Of a stretch of DNA of 64,000 nt, positions 1 through 11,900 are shown piece by piece; position 1 is the first letter of the stretch, and each line of letters starts with the position of its first letter. Source of the stretch: Blastomussa wellsi (lineage: Eukaryota; Cnidaria; Anthozoa; Scleractinia; Plerogyridae); contig OX393570.1 of NCBI GenBank assembly GCA_947652115.1, forward strand, positions 4,685,259 through 4,749,258, written 5' to 3'. The position numbers and the translations under genes are program-made. The notes beneath the pieces are model-generated. The model was not told the origin of the DNA. It saw nothing but the letters and a program-made list of their open reading frames with translations, and searched no databases.

Positions 1-1043
1 AGCAGTCTCTTCAACATTCTATGTGTTCATTAGTGGGACATCTAATTTGGGAGATTTTTAGGTGAAACTGATTGCTGTAAGATTAGAAGCAAATTTATAG
101 CGACCTCGAAAGTAATCATCTTTCATCGGAACGTTTTACTGGATAATAGTACCTATTTTCAACACGTTTGGGGTAAATGTTACTCTTATTTTCTTTTCAA
201 TATATTTGTTTCACTGTGTCGACAAATTTTATTATTAAAAATGACCTGTAAACGGATGCTTGAAGTCTTCCCTAAATCTAAACCTTGTAGACTTGCAAGT
301 GAAACTCCGCGAGAAATCCCGCCGTATCAGGATAATTTTGATCATTTCAATCCAAATCGCAAAGAAATATTCGACATGAAAATTTACCTTTAACTTAGAC
401 CAGCATTGTTTATCGCTATTACATGTAACAGCATATTAACGCGATGCAATTTCATGTTCAAGTATGTTTTACTGGAATATACTGTTCTACCCACACAAAA
501 TAGCTCAGTCTTTATTTGATCAAGGAGCGGTTCGTCAATCAGTGTCAAAAGGAGGGTAGAACGTTTTCTAAATAAACGAATGCTTGCAAAGTGCCACCCC
601 TTTTATTTTGTTGTCGTGGAGAGACTTCGGTCGAATAGAAAACAGCAAGTATAGAATAAAATCATGCAATTTTTAGGTCAAACGAAAGCGATTGTTGTTG
701 TTGTGATATAGTTCAGGACTGAGTTTTGACCAAGTGTTTGTATGTATTTGTTTCTGTAAAAAGGACATGACGGGGTATTTAGTGTCTTTAATTAGGATTT
801 AGTTCTGGTGCTACGGATCATACGGAATGAGGGACGCGCTCAAATTTTTCGTGCGTGTTGTATGCCATTAAAGTCATTAATTGACTAATAGCGCCGAAAA
901 ACCATTTTATGATAATTATTTCCAAAACAGTACAATTCAATTTCCTTGATGAAGTCAGCTATTGTACCAGTCGTCTGTTGCCATGGAGTTTGAGAGAGAA
1001 TTGACGACTTCTTCTCCGTGCATGGCCTACATGGGTTTGTGAT

Positions 1044-1076
1044 AACGATGTTATTTGAAAACGAAATAACATCGTT
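1044..1076. repeat. Perfect 13-bp hairpin
   Basis: The arm aacgatgttattt at 1044-1056 is followed by a 7-base loop and its exact reverse complement at 1064-1076. No gene is nearby; function is unknown. Confidence 0.7.
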
Positions 1077-2232
1077 TTAATCACTTTTCGAGTCTTTGTA
1101 TTAAACATCTTCTCGTGAATGCTTGAATTAAACTGGGATATTTCAAATAGCTGCATTTGCGCTTGAACCTTGAGTGGAATCCGTTGAGTGTAATCTAGGT
1201 TAACTCTAGAGGAGATTTTTTTCCGGATTCCTAAATGTTTCCGGATTCATCATTCGGGTTCGTCATAGGCTCCCCAAGGTCAAATTGTATATATAGAGAA
1301 TTGTATGGGAAAGTCACCGATCGTAAAAAATTGTGTAAGTAACTATCTAATCTGAAATAAAATTTTCCTACCTCAAATACTTGTCTCTTGTGCCGATTGT
1401 GAAGCCATTCTGTCACCGTTTAGTGAAGTTATTCGTAATCGTTGTCTCTCCTTCTAAAGAAGGGAAGGCCAGACCACTCCATCGAACGATCGCCAGACGT
1501 CACTCCACAAATCGCTCTCTCCTCAAAAGGAAAAGTCCCGAATCGCAATAAAACCAACAGTCCCATAAAGCCCAATAAATTTCACTCCATATACATGTGC
1601 TTCGGTGGTCGAAAGACTCGTGAAGAACGAAAAATTTGGCTTAAAGTTCGCCTCTTCGGTTTTCCTAAAGTTCTTGTGACCGGCCTGAAGCCGACGGCCG
1701 TTTCGCAAGGTCAAGTATCTGGTTCTATCCTCAACTCTGATTGGTCCATTTGAACCAAGTCACGGGCTGACAATAACTATGTACTTTTGCACCTTGTACC
1801 TTTCCCTCTTTATATAAACAAGCTGTCCCATACAGCACGTATGGTGCTTCGAATTTTGAGCTTGGGTACCCTGTGGATTCGCAGGCGTTTTCATTGAAAG
1901 GATATTCGGATTCCTGACCGTTTACACATAACGACAAGAGGCCATCAGACTCGGACAGTCCTGAGTTAAATAGCTAGTGCATTTTTCGTGTCAGTTAACC
2001 CACTTGTTGCTATTCCTTATCACCTCTTCGACTCTTTTTTTACCTTAGCCGATTATCTTTAAATTTCTTTCGATATTTGATGAAAATCATGTACATTCAT
2101 AAACTAACTAAAGATTGAGCTCCATTCAAATTATGATCTATATGATATCTCTTGGCGATCATGTGATTGTTCTCGTTGTTTGTTAGTGTCTTTAGCTAGG
2201 TGCCAACAAAACCTCACAGACGCTTGAGACCG

Positions 2233-2462
2233 TTTAAAGGAGCTACCTCACGATATTTTGAGTTATTTCTTCGACAACCTAAATTACCCTTAAAATGCAG
2301 GGAACCTAAAAATAATAATTTGCTAAGGAAGGAAAACACCAAAGGAGTGATACTAAACCAAAAAGGAACAAGGATGGCAGAGGATGGAGAAGATTGAAAC
2401 GGATTGGAAATGACGATTTTGAAAATTAAGGCTAAATTTTTTAAAGTGCACGAACGATGACC
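2233..2462 (+). repeat. Dispersed repeat, copy 1 of 2
   Basis: This stretch matches 58462-58700 in the same orientation, sharing blocks such as acgatattttgagttatt, gatactaaacc, aaaaggaacaa and atgacgattttgaaaa. By eye the copies are roughly 75-80% identical. Short open frames on both strands look like chance products of the repeat. Confidence 0.7.
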
Positions 2463-3073
2463 TATCTTCTTTAACCGCGGAAACGCTAAAAACAAGGAAA
2501 GATCAAATGATATTTATACTCGGCAACTATTATGCCCTTTTCTACCTTCAGTTTATCGCAACTGATATCTTCCGAAAGGAAAGAGAGGTTTGATTGGGTC
2601 AGAAACAGGTGTATAATAATAGTCTAATCCCGATCAAACACGTCATAAGAAATAATTAAATTCAAGAAGTACCAGTACGCCATTTTATAATCGAGAGTTA
2701 TTTTTTCCATTTCTAGGATTTTTTTGTCACTTTGTAAGAAAAGGAAAGTGAATAAAAAGATATCGTCTGTAAGAGTACTTTGTTTGAAACGCGTAATAGC
2801 AAAGTTCTCAGACATAACTAGCAGTTGATGTCCACACAAAGGTCCCGTTTGAAATTTGTGTTGCGTTTCCTTGTTTAATACACCTTGTAGACCTGTTTAA
2901 AATGGCTTAGAAAAAATAGAAAGATAGATATTTGTATATAATCAAATTATTTACGAAAAATGCAAGAAAATTGACTTTGTTTCAGATTTAGTAGTCAAGG
3001 AGTCTAAACACGTTTTGTTCAAAAAACTAATCTTGATCTTTTTAGTGTAAAACGTTTGGGCTTTATTCCGGTC

Positions 3074-3130
3074 GTGTGAACCGTTCACACATTTATTTAT
3101 TTAGACGTTCAACGTCTAAATAAATAAATG
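3074..3130. repeat. Two adjoining perfect palindromes
   Basis: A short palindrome, gtgtgaac-c-gttcacac (3074-3090), abuts a second one with 20-bp arms at 3090-3109 and 3111-3130 around a single C. Such arms can extrude as cruciforms. No gene is adjacent. Confidence 0.75.
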
Positions 3131-5194
3131 TTAATAGCCGAATAGAATACACAACGTAAATTTACAAGAGTTAAAGTTAGTAATTTTAAATGGTATTTTT
3201 AAAATAACAATTTATGTCTTTTTTATGCTACATGCTACAGGTAGAATATCAATTTGGGGGCTCGATTTTTTTTTTTTATTTTTATCGATTTTTGAAAATA
3301 CGTGACTTTTTCACCGTATGTTCTTTGATTTGTTGTCGCGAGGTCGCCCACTGTTTTCGTGTAGCATGTGGTTATCGTTTAATCTGTTGTCAAATTTGGA
3401 CGTTTTGTTTTCCAAATCACGTTATTTTAAGCATTATCAGAAATTGTTAAAAAATTTTTGATGAAAATAGGGTTATATACATGATTTACATTCTAGCTAA
3501 TGGGAAAGTGATACTTTTCTGCCTTCCTTAATCTTAAACTGTCACTGTACACTAATTAAGAACAATTTTTCAACAAAATATTTTCGTTTTTCGTTTGGGT
3601 TCCTGGTTTCATCACGATTGCGGCATGCAAAGCAAAACATACGAAAAATGACAATAAATTCTAGCATTTGCTGCTTGTAGAGAAACGTTTCAGAGGCCTT
3701 TCTAATAAATATTAAACACAATGCTTTTGTTTGATTGGGGCTTTCACATTGATGTCACTGTTCAGTTAGGAAGCTTCAACTGTTTTCATTCAGCGCTTAA
3801 TAGGTCTCGTGTGCGATACCCAGTATTTGAGCCTTTTAACCCACGGAAGGGAAGTAACTGATATCAAACACATTAAAGTAATAACAATGATACTAGTATT
3901 TCCGTACCACTCTAACCCGCCGTGGGAATTCCACATTACAAGACACGTGTAGCACCCGCTATTACTTCATAATAAATTAAACTGCTTCGCGTTGTACTGT
4001 TGTTCCTAGAACGCCACCACAGAAGGCTCGTTATCGTACAAATATTCCATCACCAAAAATATCAAAGCTTGGATCAAAAAAATTTCACTTTTCGGACTTC
4101 AGTGCTGGTTAACACACCGAAATCTTTGGCATCCGATTTTTGGCATGTATGTACATGTATTTACTTTATATATATGCACTTTCAAATGAGTGTGACTAAA
4201 CGGTTCTGTGTTTATTTAATGACGTATATTTGTAGTCAGACTCTGTTAGGACATCAATCCTGCGGGGGCCTCGCTGTTTCTAGTCATTCTATTAGCATGT
4301 ATTGTATATAAATTTTTCAAACTGAACAAGTTTGTCGTACGACAGTTCAGCAATCTCAAAATAAAATATAATGTAGAAGTCTGATCAAACTTTCGAACAG
4401 GAAAAGAAATAATCATTCCGTGAGGGAACTGAATGGTATTTTCATGTAATTTGAATAAGGAACATTCCCAGAATCACTTTTTTGGGCTTTTCCTCAGGTT
4501 TTGGAATATGTATTGTTTGATCCCTTTTTAGTTTTACTGTAGGAGATAAAATCGAAATAAAATCCGATTTTCCAAATTTATATTTTAAAATTTACTTGGG
4601 ATGCACAATATTAACATTTTAAAAACTTTACGACTTTAATTGCCAAAAAGAGGTTTTGTTTTATTAAAAGCCGAAACTCAAATAATGTCAAACGTATTTA
4701 CTTTGTTAGATTATAACGTCGACTTTATTCCATTTCAGTTCTGTGGTTTTCCTTAGCTAGACTCACGGATAAATTCCACTCAAATTTTTCTCTAAAAATT
4801 CCTTTTACTGATTTTGTGAGTCGTGGCATCTCTATTGAAACGGAAAAAAATACTACTAATATCAGATTTCACAAATAATACAAAGTAAATAGCATATCCT
4901 GAATGGTATAAAAGGTTTGCACTTTTTTTTTTCCATCTAGCTGCAGAAAAAAAGACCAATTGACTTAGGCATCGGACCACAAGAGGTAAGTTTTTAAAAA
5001 TTCGGTCAAAAATTAGCTTTAACGCTAATCTCTACAAAACAATGAGACAATGCAAAAAGCCTACCCAGTTTCTATTTAGTACCAGTTCATTCCATATTCA
5101 ATTAATAATCATGGTATCAATATCAGTCGACAAAGACGTTTTTTATCTGCTACTTCTCTCCGTCATTTTTGAATTTTTAATTGTAGTCTATCGC

Positions 5195-5354
5195 AATAGA
5201 CCAATTTAAATATTCTAACATGTCACCGAGGCTTGGGGGAATAAAACAAAAGATTTTGCATCGAGGCTTAGGGATGAATAAATAATTTCTTTTGTTTTAT
5301 TCCCCTAAGCCTCGGCGCCATGTTAGAATTTTAATATATCGGAATTGGTCAATT
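5195..5354. mobile_element. Hairpin MITE, copy 1
   Basis: A foldback element: aatagaccaatt at the left end is mirrored by aattggtc at the right, and the interior is also inverted (gaggcttgggggaataaaac against ttttattcccctaagcctc). A second, nearly identical copy lies at 10626-10795 inside paralogue 1. There is no coding capacity, so it is probably a non-autonomous DNA element. Confidence 0.8.
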
Positions 5355-5639
5355 CTTTGTTTTTCTAATACAGCCACGTACGTTGATATGAGAAATAATT
5401 AAGAATTTGTCTTTGAATTATACTTTTTTTCAAATGACCCAAATTTCCTTACCTCTCCATACCTAATCCTATAAAAGATATATTCAATATGAAATACGTA
5501 AATTATTTTTAATTTTAAATGCAAACATATGCTTTATTCGGTCTTACTCAGCTTGCCAAATAGCAGCTGAATAACTTAGTCGTGAAATAACTTTAATTAT
5601 TGCCACGAGTAGAGCTTAAGTGAAAATTTTAGTTTCAAG

Positions 5640-5810
5640 GTTATTCCCATATATTTCAGTTGCGCCATTAGTCATTGAAATGAAGACATTCGAGTGTTCT
5701 CGTTCGATCGTATTCACTGTAATACTGACAATCGCACCACAGCAATAATCACCAAGAGAGAGCCATGGACTCCCTACCCACACCCTATTGAGTGGAATAG
5801 TTCGCAGCTA
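5640..5810 (+). other. Possible 5' UTR exon of ADAMTS paralogue 1
   Basis: The first coding exon starts right after an acceptor AG at 6035-6036, so a non-coding exon upstream is expected. A strong donor, GTAAGT, sits at 5811-5816. The preceding stretch contains only short upstream reading frames, one from an ATG at 5681 that closes after 22 codons. The 5' limit is a guess; no TATA box or initiator was identified with confidence. Confidence 0.3.
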
Positions 5811-6037
5811 GTAAGTACTTGGAAAGAAATGTTGCAACTGAATAGATACTATACTGTATTTGCTCGACACTTTTGAGTCTCGCAATACATAGATGCATGC
5901 AAAATGCTGCACAAATCAAACAGATCTATAGTAAAACAGAGAAATGTCTGATATTAACATTCTTATTTCTTAATTTAATTCTAACACAACTGATTCATAA
6001 ACAAAATGCAGCAGCCTGTTGAATTTGTTTTCTTAGG

Positions 6038-6092
6038 ATGGCTGCACTCTCAGCGATGATCGCTGTCACTCTACTAACGATGCTTCACACAC
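6038..6092 (+). CDS. Paralogue 1 exon 1: signal peptide
   Basis: An ATG directly follows an acceptor AG (6035-6036). It encodes [18 protein letters not shown], a short hydrophobic leader typical of a secreted protein. The donor gtaaat follows; 55 nt, ending in phase 1, the same phase as exon 1 of paralogue 2. Confidence 0.8.
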
Positions 6093-7807
6093 GTAAATAT
6101 TTCATCTTTCATATATTATCTGGTTTCTGTTCTATTTATACAAGCAACCGGAAACGTTTTTGATTTCCTGCTTCGATTTTTAATAAACTTTAGAAATGTA
6201 GTTAGGATACCAGGCTTCATAGTATAGCATTACGTTCTTGTAATGACTTTCGATTCAAACTTCAAACACAAACTGCCAGATTTTCACACGTCTGTTTTAT
6301 ACTGAACTTACTGACAGTGAATAGACCTCTTTAGCTACGCCATGATGGTTTTCATATTGTAATGCAAACTAACCACGTTGTCTGCCAGGGGGCAAACATT
6401 GAAATAATGCCGTTTCTTGGAAAATCGGACGGTCTAAATAGTGGCGAAGTCCTGTTAAAAATTGCTATGTCAGTGAAATACACCTTATTCTAAAATGGCC
6501 GCTGATTTATGCACATACAAATTGGCCCTTGTTGCCTCGTTCAAGATAAAATATTCTTTTCATTTTTGAGCTTAACAACGAGGCAAGGAGGGCTAATTTG
6601 AATACCAAAAAAGGATCTTAAGATGGTAGCCATTTTTGGAATAAGGTGTATGAAGCTATGAAAAGAGTGATATCACTGTGATACCGCCAGAAGTTCTGAA
6701 TCTCAACTTGAAAAAGTCAACCTGACTTTTTCAAGTTCTCCCCTATAAATTAATTATGGTTTCCACTTCTTTCAATAATTGTTTTAGGTATTCAGTACTT
6801 AAGCGCTCTACTACAATGTGGTTATTTTTTAATTTACAGATGCCACAGTAAAAGGACTACCGACACAGGTAGATATCTACTTTTTAGCTAAAAAAAATCT
6901 CTATATATAAATAAGTCGATAAAATGATTTAAATCGGTGTTGGAACGTAATTAAGGTTCTTCACAGTTTAGAAGAGACAGCTCAATACTGCTGGTTTTCT
7001 ACATATTTCAAAGTTCAATCCGGGACGTAGTCTCTTATTACTACATTGTAAAAACATTCAGTAAATGTTAAACATTGGTCATTTCGCTTTGAAATACGTA
7101 ATCAAATCAAAGTAGGTTTTCCTTTCTAAGGGAAAAAAGGCTGTTTTTTTTTAAACAATATATACCTACGATGAATCAATTATAAGTTTTCATTTATGGA
7201 CTTTGCTTTTCTGCGTTCTTGTTTCTTTTTTTCAGAATCTTCATCGCCACATGACCAAGTCAGAGATTCAATATTATTTTAATGTAGATGATCACGACAA
7301 AGGTAGTTAAAGGAGTGATGTAACTTACAAACAATTTTTAGTAATGGCTGATAATAGCTGATAATGAATCGGGGAAACATGTGGTTATAATTGCTCGTTC
7401 GAAGGACTGACTTTTTATTTCGAGCTCGGCACCTCTCACTCTGGCAGTGGATTTTATCTAATCTATAAGTGAGAGTATAGAGGTCCCCTTTGAAGAAACC
7501 TGACAAATATACATCCCATGCACAAGAGGGAGCAGCATACCTTAATTCTAAGTCCCTTCATGTTAGCTACAGAATATGGATTTTTGTCTCACTTAGGTTG
7601 TTCAAAATAGAACGATAATACAGATCTATCAAGCATGGAAAATAGTGGGTCAAAAAGGGTTAAGCCACTCACAGATCTTTCTCCTTTTTAAGGTTTTTTT
7701 TTCAGATTCCAGACCCCACCCCACTTCTCAGTTTATACGGTGTATTCCAGGAGACGAACGTAAAGTTTACATAACAATTAGGCTGCGAGCCCGAGTTTTC
7801 TGAGCGA

Positions 7808-7843
<36 letters not shown>

Positions 7844-8927
7844 ATAGAAAAAGAGGGCGAGTAGTCTAATTGTTTTAGTAGAAACTCTGAAGGCTTACAT
7901 TCCAAAAGCTACAATTTTAAGTATTTTTTGAGCCAAAAATCAAGAAAAATATTGCATTCAAAGAGTAACGCGCGCGCGACCGCTTTCTATCAGCGAATAG
8001 AACACAGTGGGAGAACCAATCAGATTCACGGATTTTCAATGGAACACAGCTGAGTTTCTACTAATATTTGTTAGACTACGAGCCCGAGTTTTCTACTAGC
8101 GAATAGTCAACGAGGCATAGCCGAGTTTACTATTGCTCATAGAAAACGAGGGTGAGTAGTATAATTGTTTTAGTAGAAACGCAAAAGGATTGCATTCCAT
8201 AAGCTGCCATTTTATATTAGTAGTTTTAAGTCAAAAATCAAGAAAAATTATGCCTTCAAAGAGCAACGTGCGCACAATCGTTTCCTATCGGCGGATAGAA
8301 AACAGTCGGCGAACCAATCAGATTCAAGGATTTCCAATAGAACACATCTGAGTTTCTGGTAACACTTACGATCTTGTGCATGTTCCAATTTCACGATTTT
8401 TATTTTTAGTTCCAGAGTATCACGTGACCAATCCGTACCAATCTAACGACGCAGGAGATTTCGTGGCGTATTCCATGCATCAAACGAGAGAAAAGCGAAG
8501 TCCTGATGACCATTCCTTTTATAGGCTGGACGCATTCGGATCAAAACTTCACTTGAAAGTGAAAAAGAACGAGCACTTGATGGCTCCAGGGATGAAAGTT
8601 CTCAGAGAGCACAGCGACGGTACAGTGACGTCACATCCAGCACCAGAAAACACGTTTTATTTAGGACACGTTGTTTCTGATCCTCGCTCCATCGTCGCGG
8701 TCAGCAAAAATGGAGGTTTGGTAAGTTATATTTCGATTGCTTGATATTCCATAACTGCTTGCTTGATATTCCATAACTGGTCTATTCAGGTCTGGTATAC
8801 TGAACTTCCAACACTCGAAGATAAATTTCGTATATAAATGGAATACTTAACAATTATTCCATGAGCGCGCGTTGGATATCAGATGGTAGATAGCCAACGA
8901 GGCGCATAGCGCTGAGTTGGCTATAAC

Positions 8928-8959
<32 letters not shown>

Positions 8960-11900
8960 CTGTTTTATTAAAAACGCCCAAAAGATATTGTACAAACATT
9001 GCAAAGAATGCATTCTTTTACGCGTACACCCACCATATTTGTAGGTCAATGGTATATGAGCGCATATAACACTGCCTCTAAACCAATCAAAACTCAGGAA
9101 ATGAAATATACCACAGCCAGTTTTTAATAAAATAGAATAGAATAGAACAGGAAATTTTATTTAATCACGGTGATTTTGCGCAAAAATTACAGTAATTACA
9201 ATTGCACGTTTTCTTGGATGGATGGATGGATTACTCAAACTATTGACTAGTCTGACTTACAAACGGCATTACTAACTGTCAACTGACTGTCAGATAGTTG
9301 ACTTAAGGCTGGTTTTCACTAGCACATAAGCATAACGATATAAGGATAAGTACAAGAAGAACGGACACTGTCGCCTAATGTCGCGGTGATTCCTAGTGAA
9401 AACAACATGAGAAAAACAAGTGTGTTTGTTCTTCTTATGCTCGTGCTTATATCTTTATGCATAATAATATAATATTGTGCGCTGGTGAAAACCAGCCTTT
9501 AAAATGGATAACCCATATAGATTGTAACGATTTTTGAGACTTCCGTCTGACTGTTTTACTCGATTAACGACTCGTAAAGAATCATCAATACTTAAAGAAT
9601 CTAACTAACAGTATACCTTTCAATCTCAGACTGGTAGCGTGAAGACGTCACGTGAGACTCTTTTTGTTCATCCTCTTCCCGCACATTTGGCTAAACACGT
9701 GCACAGCAATGATGATTCTACACCCCACCTCGTGTACAGGAGATCTCATGAAGAGGATGCCTCTTTGATAAATGATGCCTTGTACCCAACAACCGAAGGT
9801 AAGAGAAACAGTTTTGTTTTCAATGAATGAATTAATTAATCAATAAATTAATCCGCCATCAGTCAGACAGTCGGTCGGTCGGTCAGTCAGTCAGTCAGTC
9901 GGTCAAACAGTCAGTCAGTCACATGTCTCGTCAGGAGGCACACAAATCTTAGAATCTTGATGGGTGCATCCTGAATAACTTTGTCCAATAAGAACGACCG
10001 TTTAAAAACAATTAAATTTTGATAAGACTTTCTGAAAGATACTTCTGGACTATATCAATATATTAATATAACCCTTTCTTAATATTTGTTTGTGTCTCTT
10101 TGCAGATGAAAAGAATGGTCGGCTTAGCAGTTTATTGGAGGCTGACGATTCTTCCGAAAATTATTATCCAGACCCAAAATTCAAAATCCTTAAAGTGGCG
10201 TTGATGTGCCCACCCTTTCTCGTAGCAAAATTTGCTTCAGGGAACTTGCATACGATTACAGGAGGTGCTGAAAATTTCCTGATGCTTCTTGCCAATATGG
10301 TAGGTTCTAGTTTTGTTTATTTGGTTCGTTTGACCATGCTTTTATTGTTTAATAGTGGCACTCTCGTGAATAGAAAATTTTGTAATATTGGACTTAAGTA
10401 AGCCTCAGTGTAGGATTGGGGTAAAAGCCCTTGTGCAGGCATGGAATACGATCAAGCCAACCGATGAAACTTCAAAATATGACCAAGTGTCATAAAGCTC
10501 ATAAATCTTTAAACTTTCAGTAATCATGATTTATACACGGTTAAAATCATCAGGTACAATAACAACCCTTCCCCTCTCTCCAGGTTTCTCCCTCAAGCCA
10601 ATGGGCACCCCCATTGGCGTTTACAAATAGACCAATTCCGATATATTAATATTCTAACATGTCACCGAGGCTTGGGGGAATAAAACAAAAGATTTTGCAT
10701 CGAGACTTAGGGATGAATAAATAATTTCTTTTGTTTTATTCCCCTAAGCCTCGGCGCCATGTTAGAATTTTAATATATCGGAATTGGTCTATTCTAGATT
10801 AACGTTCTTCGTCTCACCCTACCCGCCCATTATGGCACCAAGAAGCAAGACCTCTAGTCGCCCGGAACCCAACTTTTGAGCATGCGCAGAGTACTCGGTT
10901 TAATGTTTTCAGCCAATCGGATTTGTTAGATTTGACAACAAAACCGTAAATCGCGGAATTCCAGGGTTGGGATCGGCCAGAGGTCTCGGTTCTTGTCACT
11001 GACGAGAAGCATCGCAGCATCCGAGGACGAGAATGAGTATGACAAAAATGATTGTAGAAACCAACAAGCCGAAATATAATTAACATGTTGAAACAAACAG
11101 TATACCGTGTACTGGAGTTATTTTGATCTACGGACTATAGTATATTTTAAACTCATGATACAATTTGTTCATGCATATACGGTAGATTTCAAGCTGCGTT
11201 TTGTACTTGTAAAAGTAAAGTCTGCACTCGAGCCTAAGTGGCTCATCAGGCGGCGCTTATCTCTGGTTTCCGTAGCATGAAGCGACTAGGAGTATTTCTA
11301 CTCCCCCCTGGATGGGATGCTAGTCCATCGCAAGGTTACCCCAGCATTAAATTCGCCGGTACCCATTTACACACCTGTCCGAGTAAAGTGTCTTGTCCAA
11401 GAACACAACACAATGTCCCCGGCTAGGGTTCGAACCCGGACTGTTCGACCCGGTAGATTTCTAGGTGCATTTTTTCAAATGTTCGTCTGTTTTTCTTTAG
11501 GTTGCTGGCATGTTTCAAGACCCCTCATTTGGAGAGATTAAGCTCACCTACCTTGTCACCAGCATTATTATAATTGAACCGGCAAACGTATGTATCTTTT
11601 CAACAAACACCTCTCCAATCTGGTGCAAAGTAATTTATAATTATTTCCTGGACACTTCTAGCTGTTTTGCATGGCAGCGTCTTTTCTGGGGTCAGTTTAA
11701 CAACATACCGTTTCATTTTCTCGATATTGTACTGTTACTAGCTTGCAAGGGAGGCTAATGCAGGGGAATCCTTTTGATTAAATGCAAAATTAAAGGGACG
11801 ATGACATTCTATTTTCAGCGGTCTCTCTCACTATATAAGCTGATCATGCGTGTTAACCCTTTCACTCCCAGAATCAGACGTCAACTAAATGAATTGGTTG

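Larger units (their letters stand above)
1..5640. other. Upstream region without recognisable gene
   Basis: About 5.6 kb of AT-rich DNA before the first ADAMTS gene. All open frames here are short, overlap on both strands and show no domain I recognise. It holds small perfect hairpins (1044-1076, 3074-3130), a dispersed repeat copy (2233-2462) and a hairpin MITE (5195-5354). Upstream control elements of paralogue 1 would lie at its right end, but I cannot point to a convincing promoter. Confidence 0.6.

Noticed and set aside
1442..1753. 103-codon plus-strand open frame with a minus-strand shadow
   Set aside because: No domain, no neighbouring exons; composition like a repeat.
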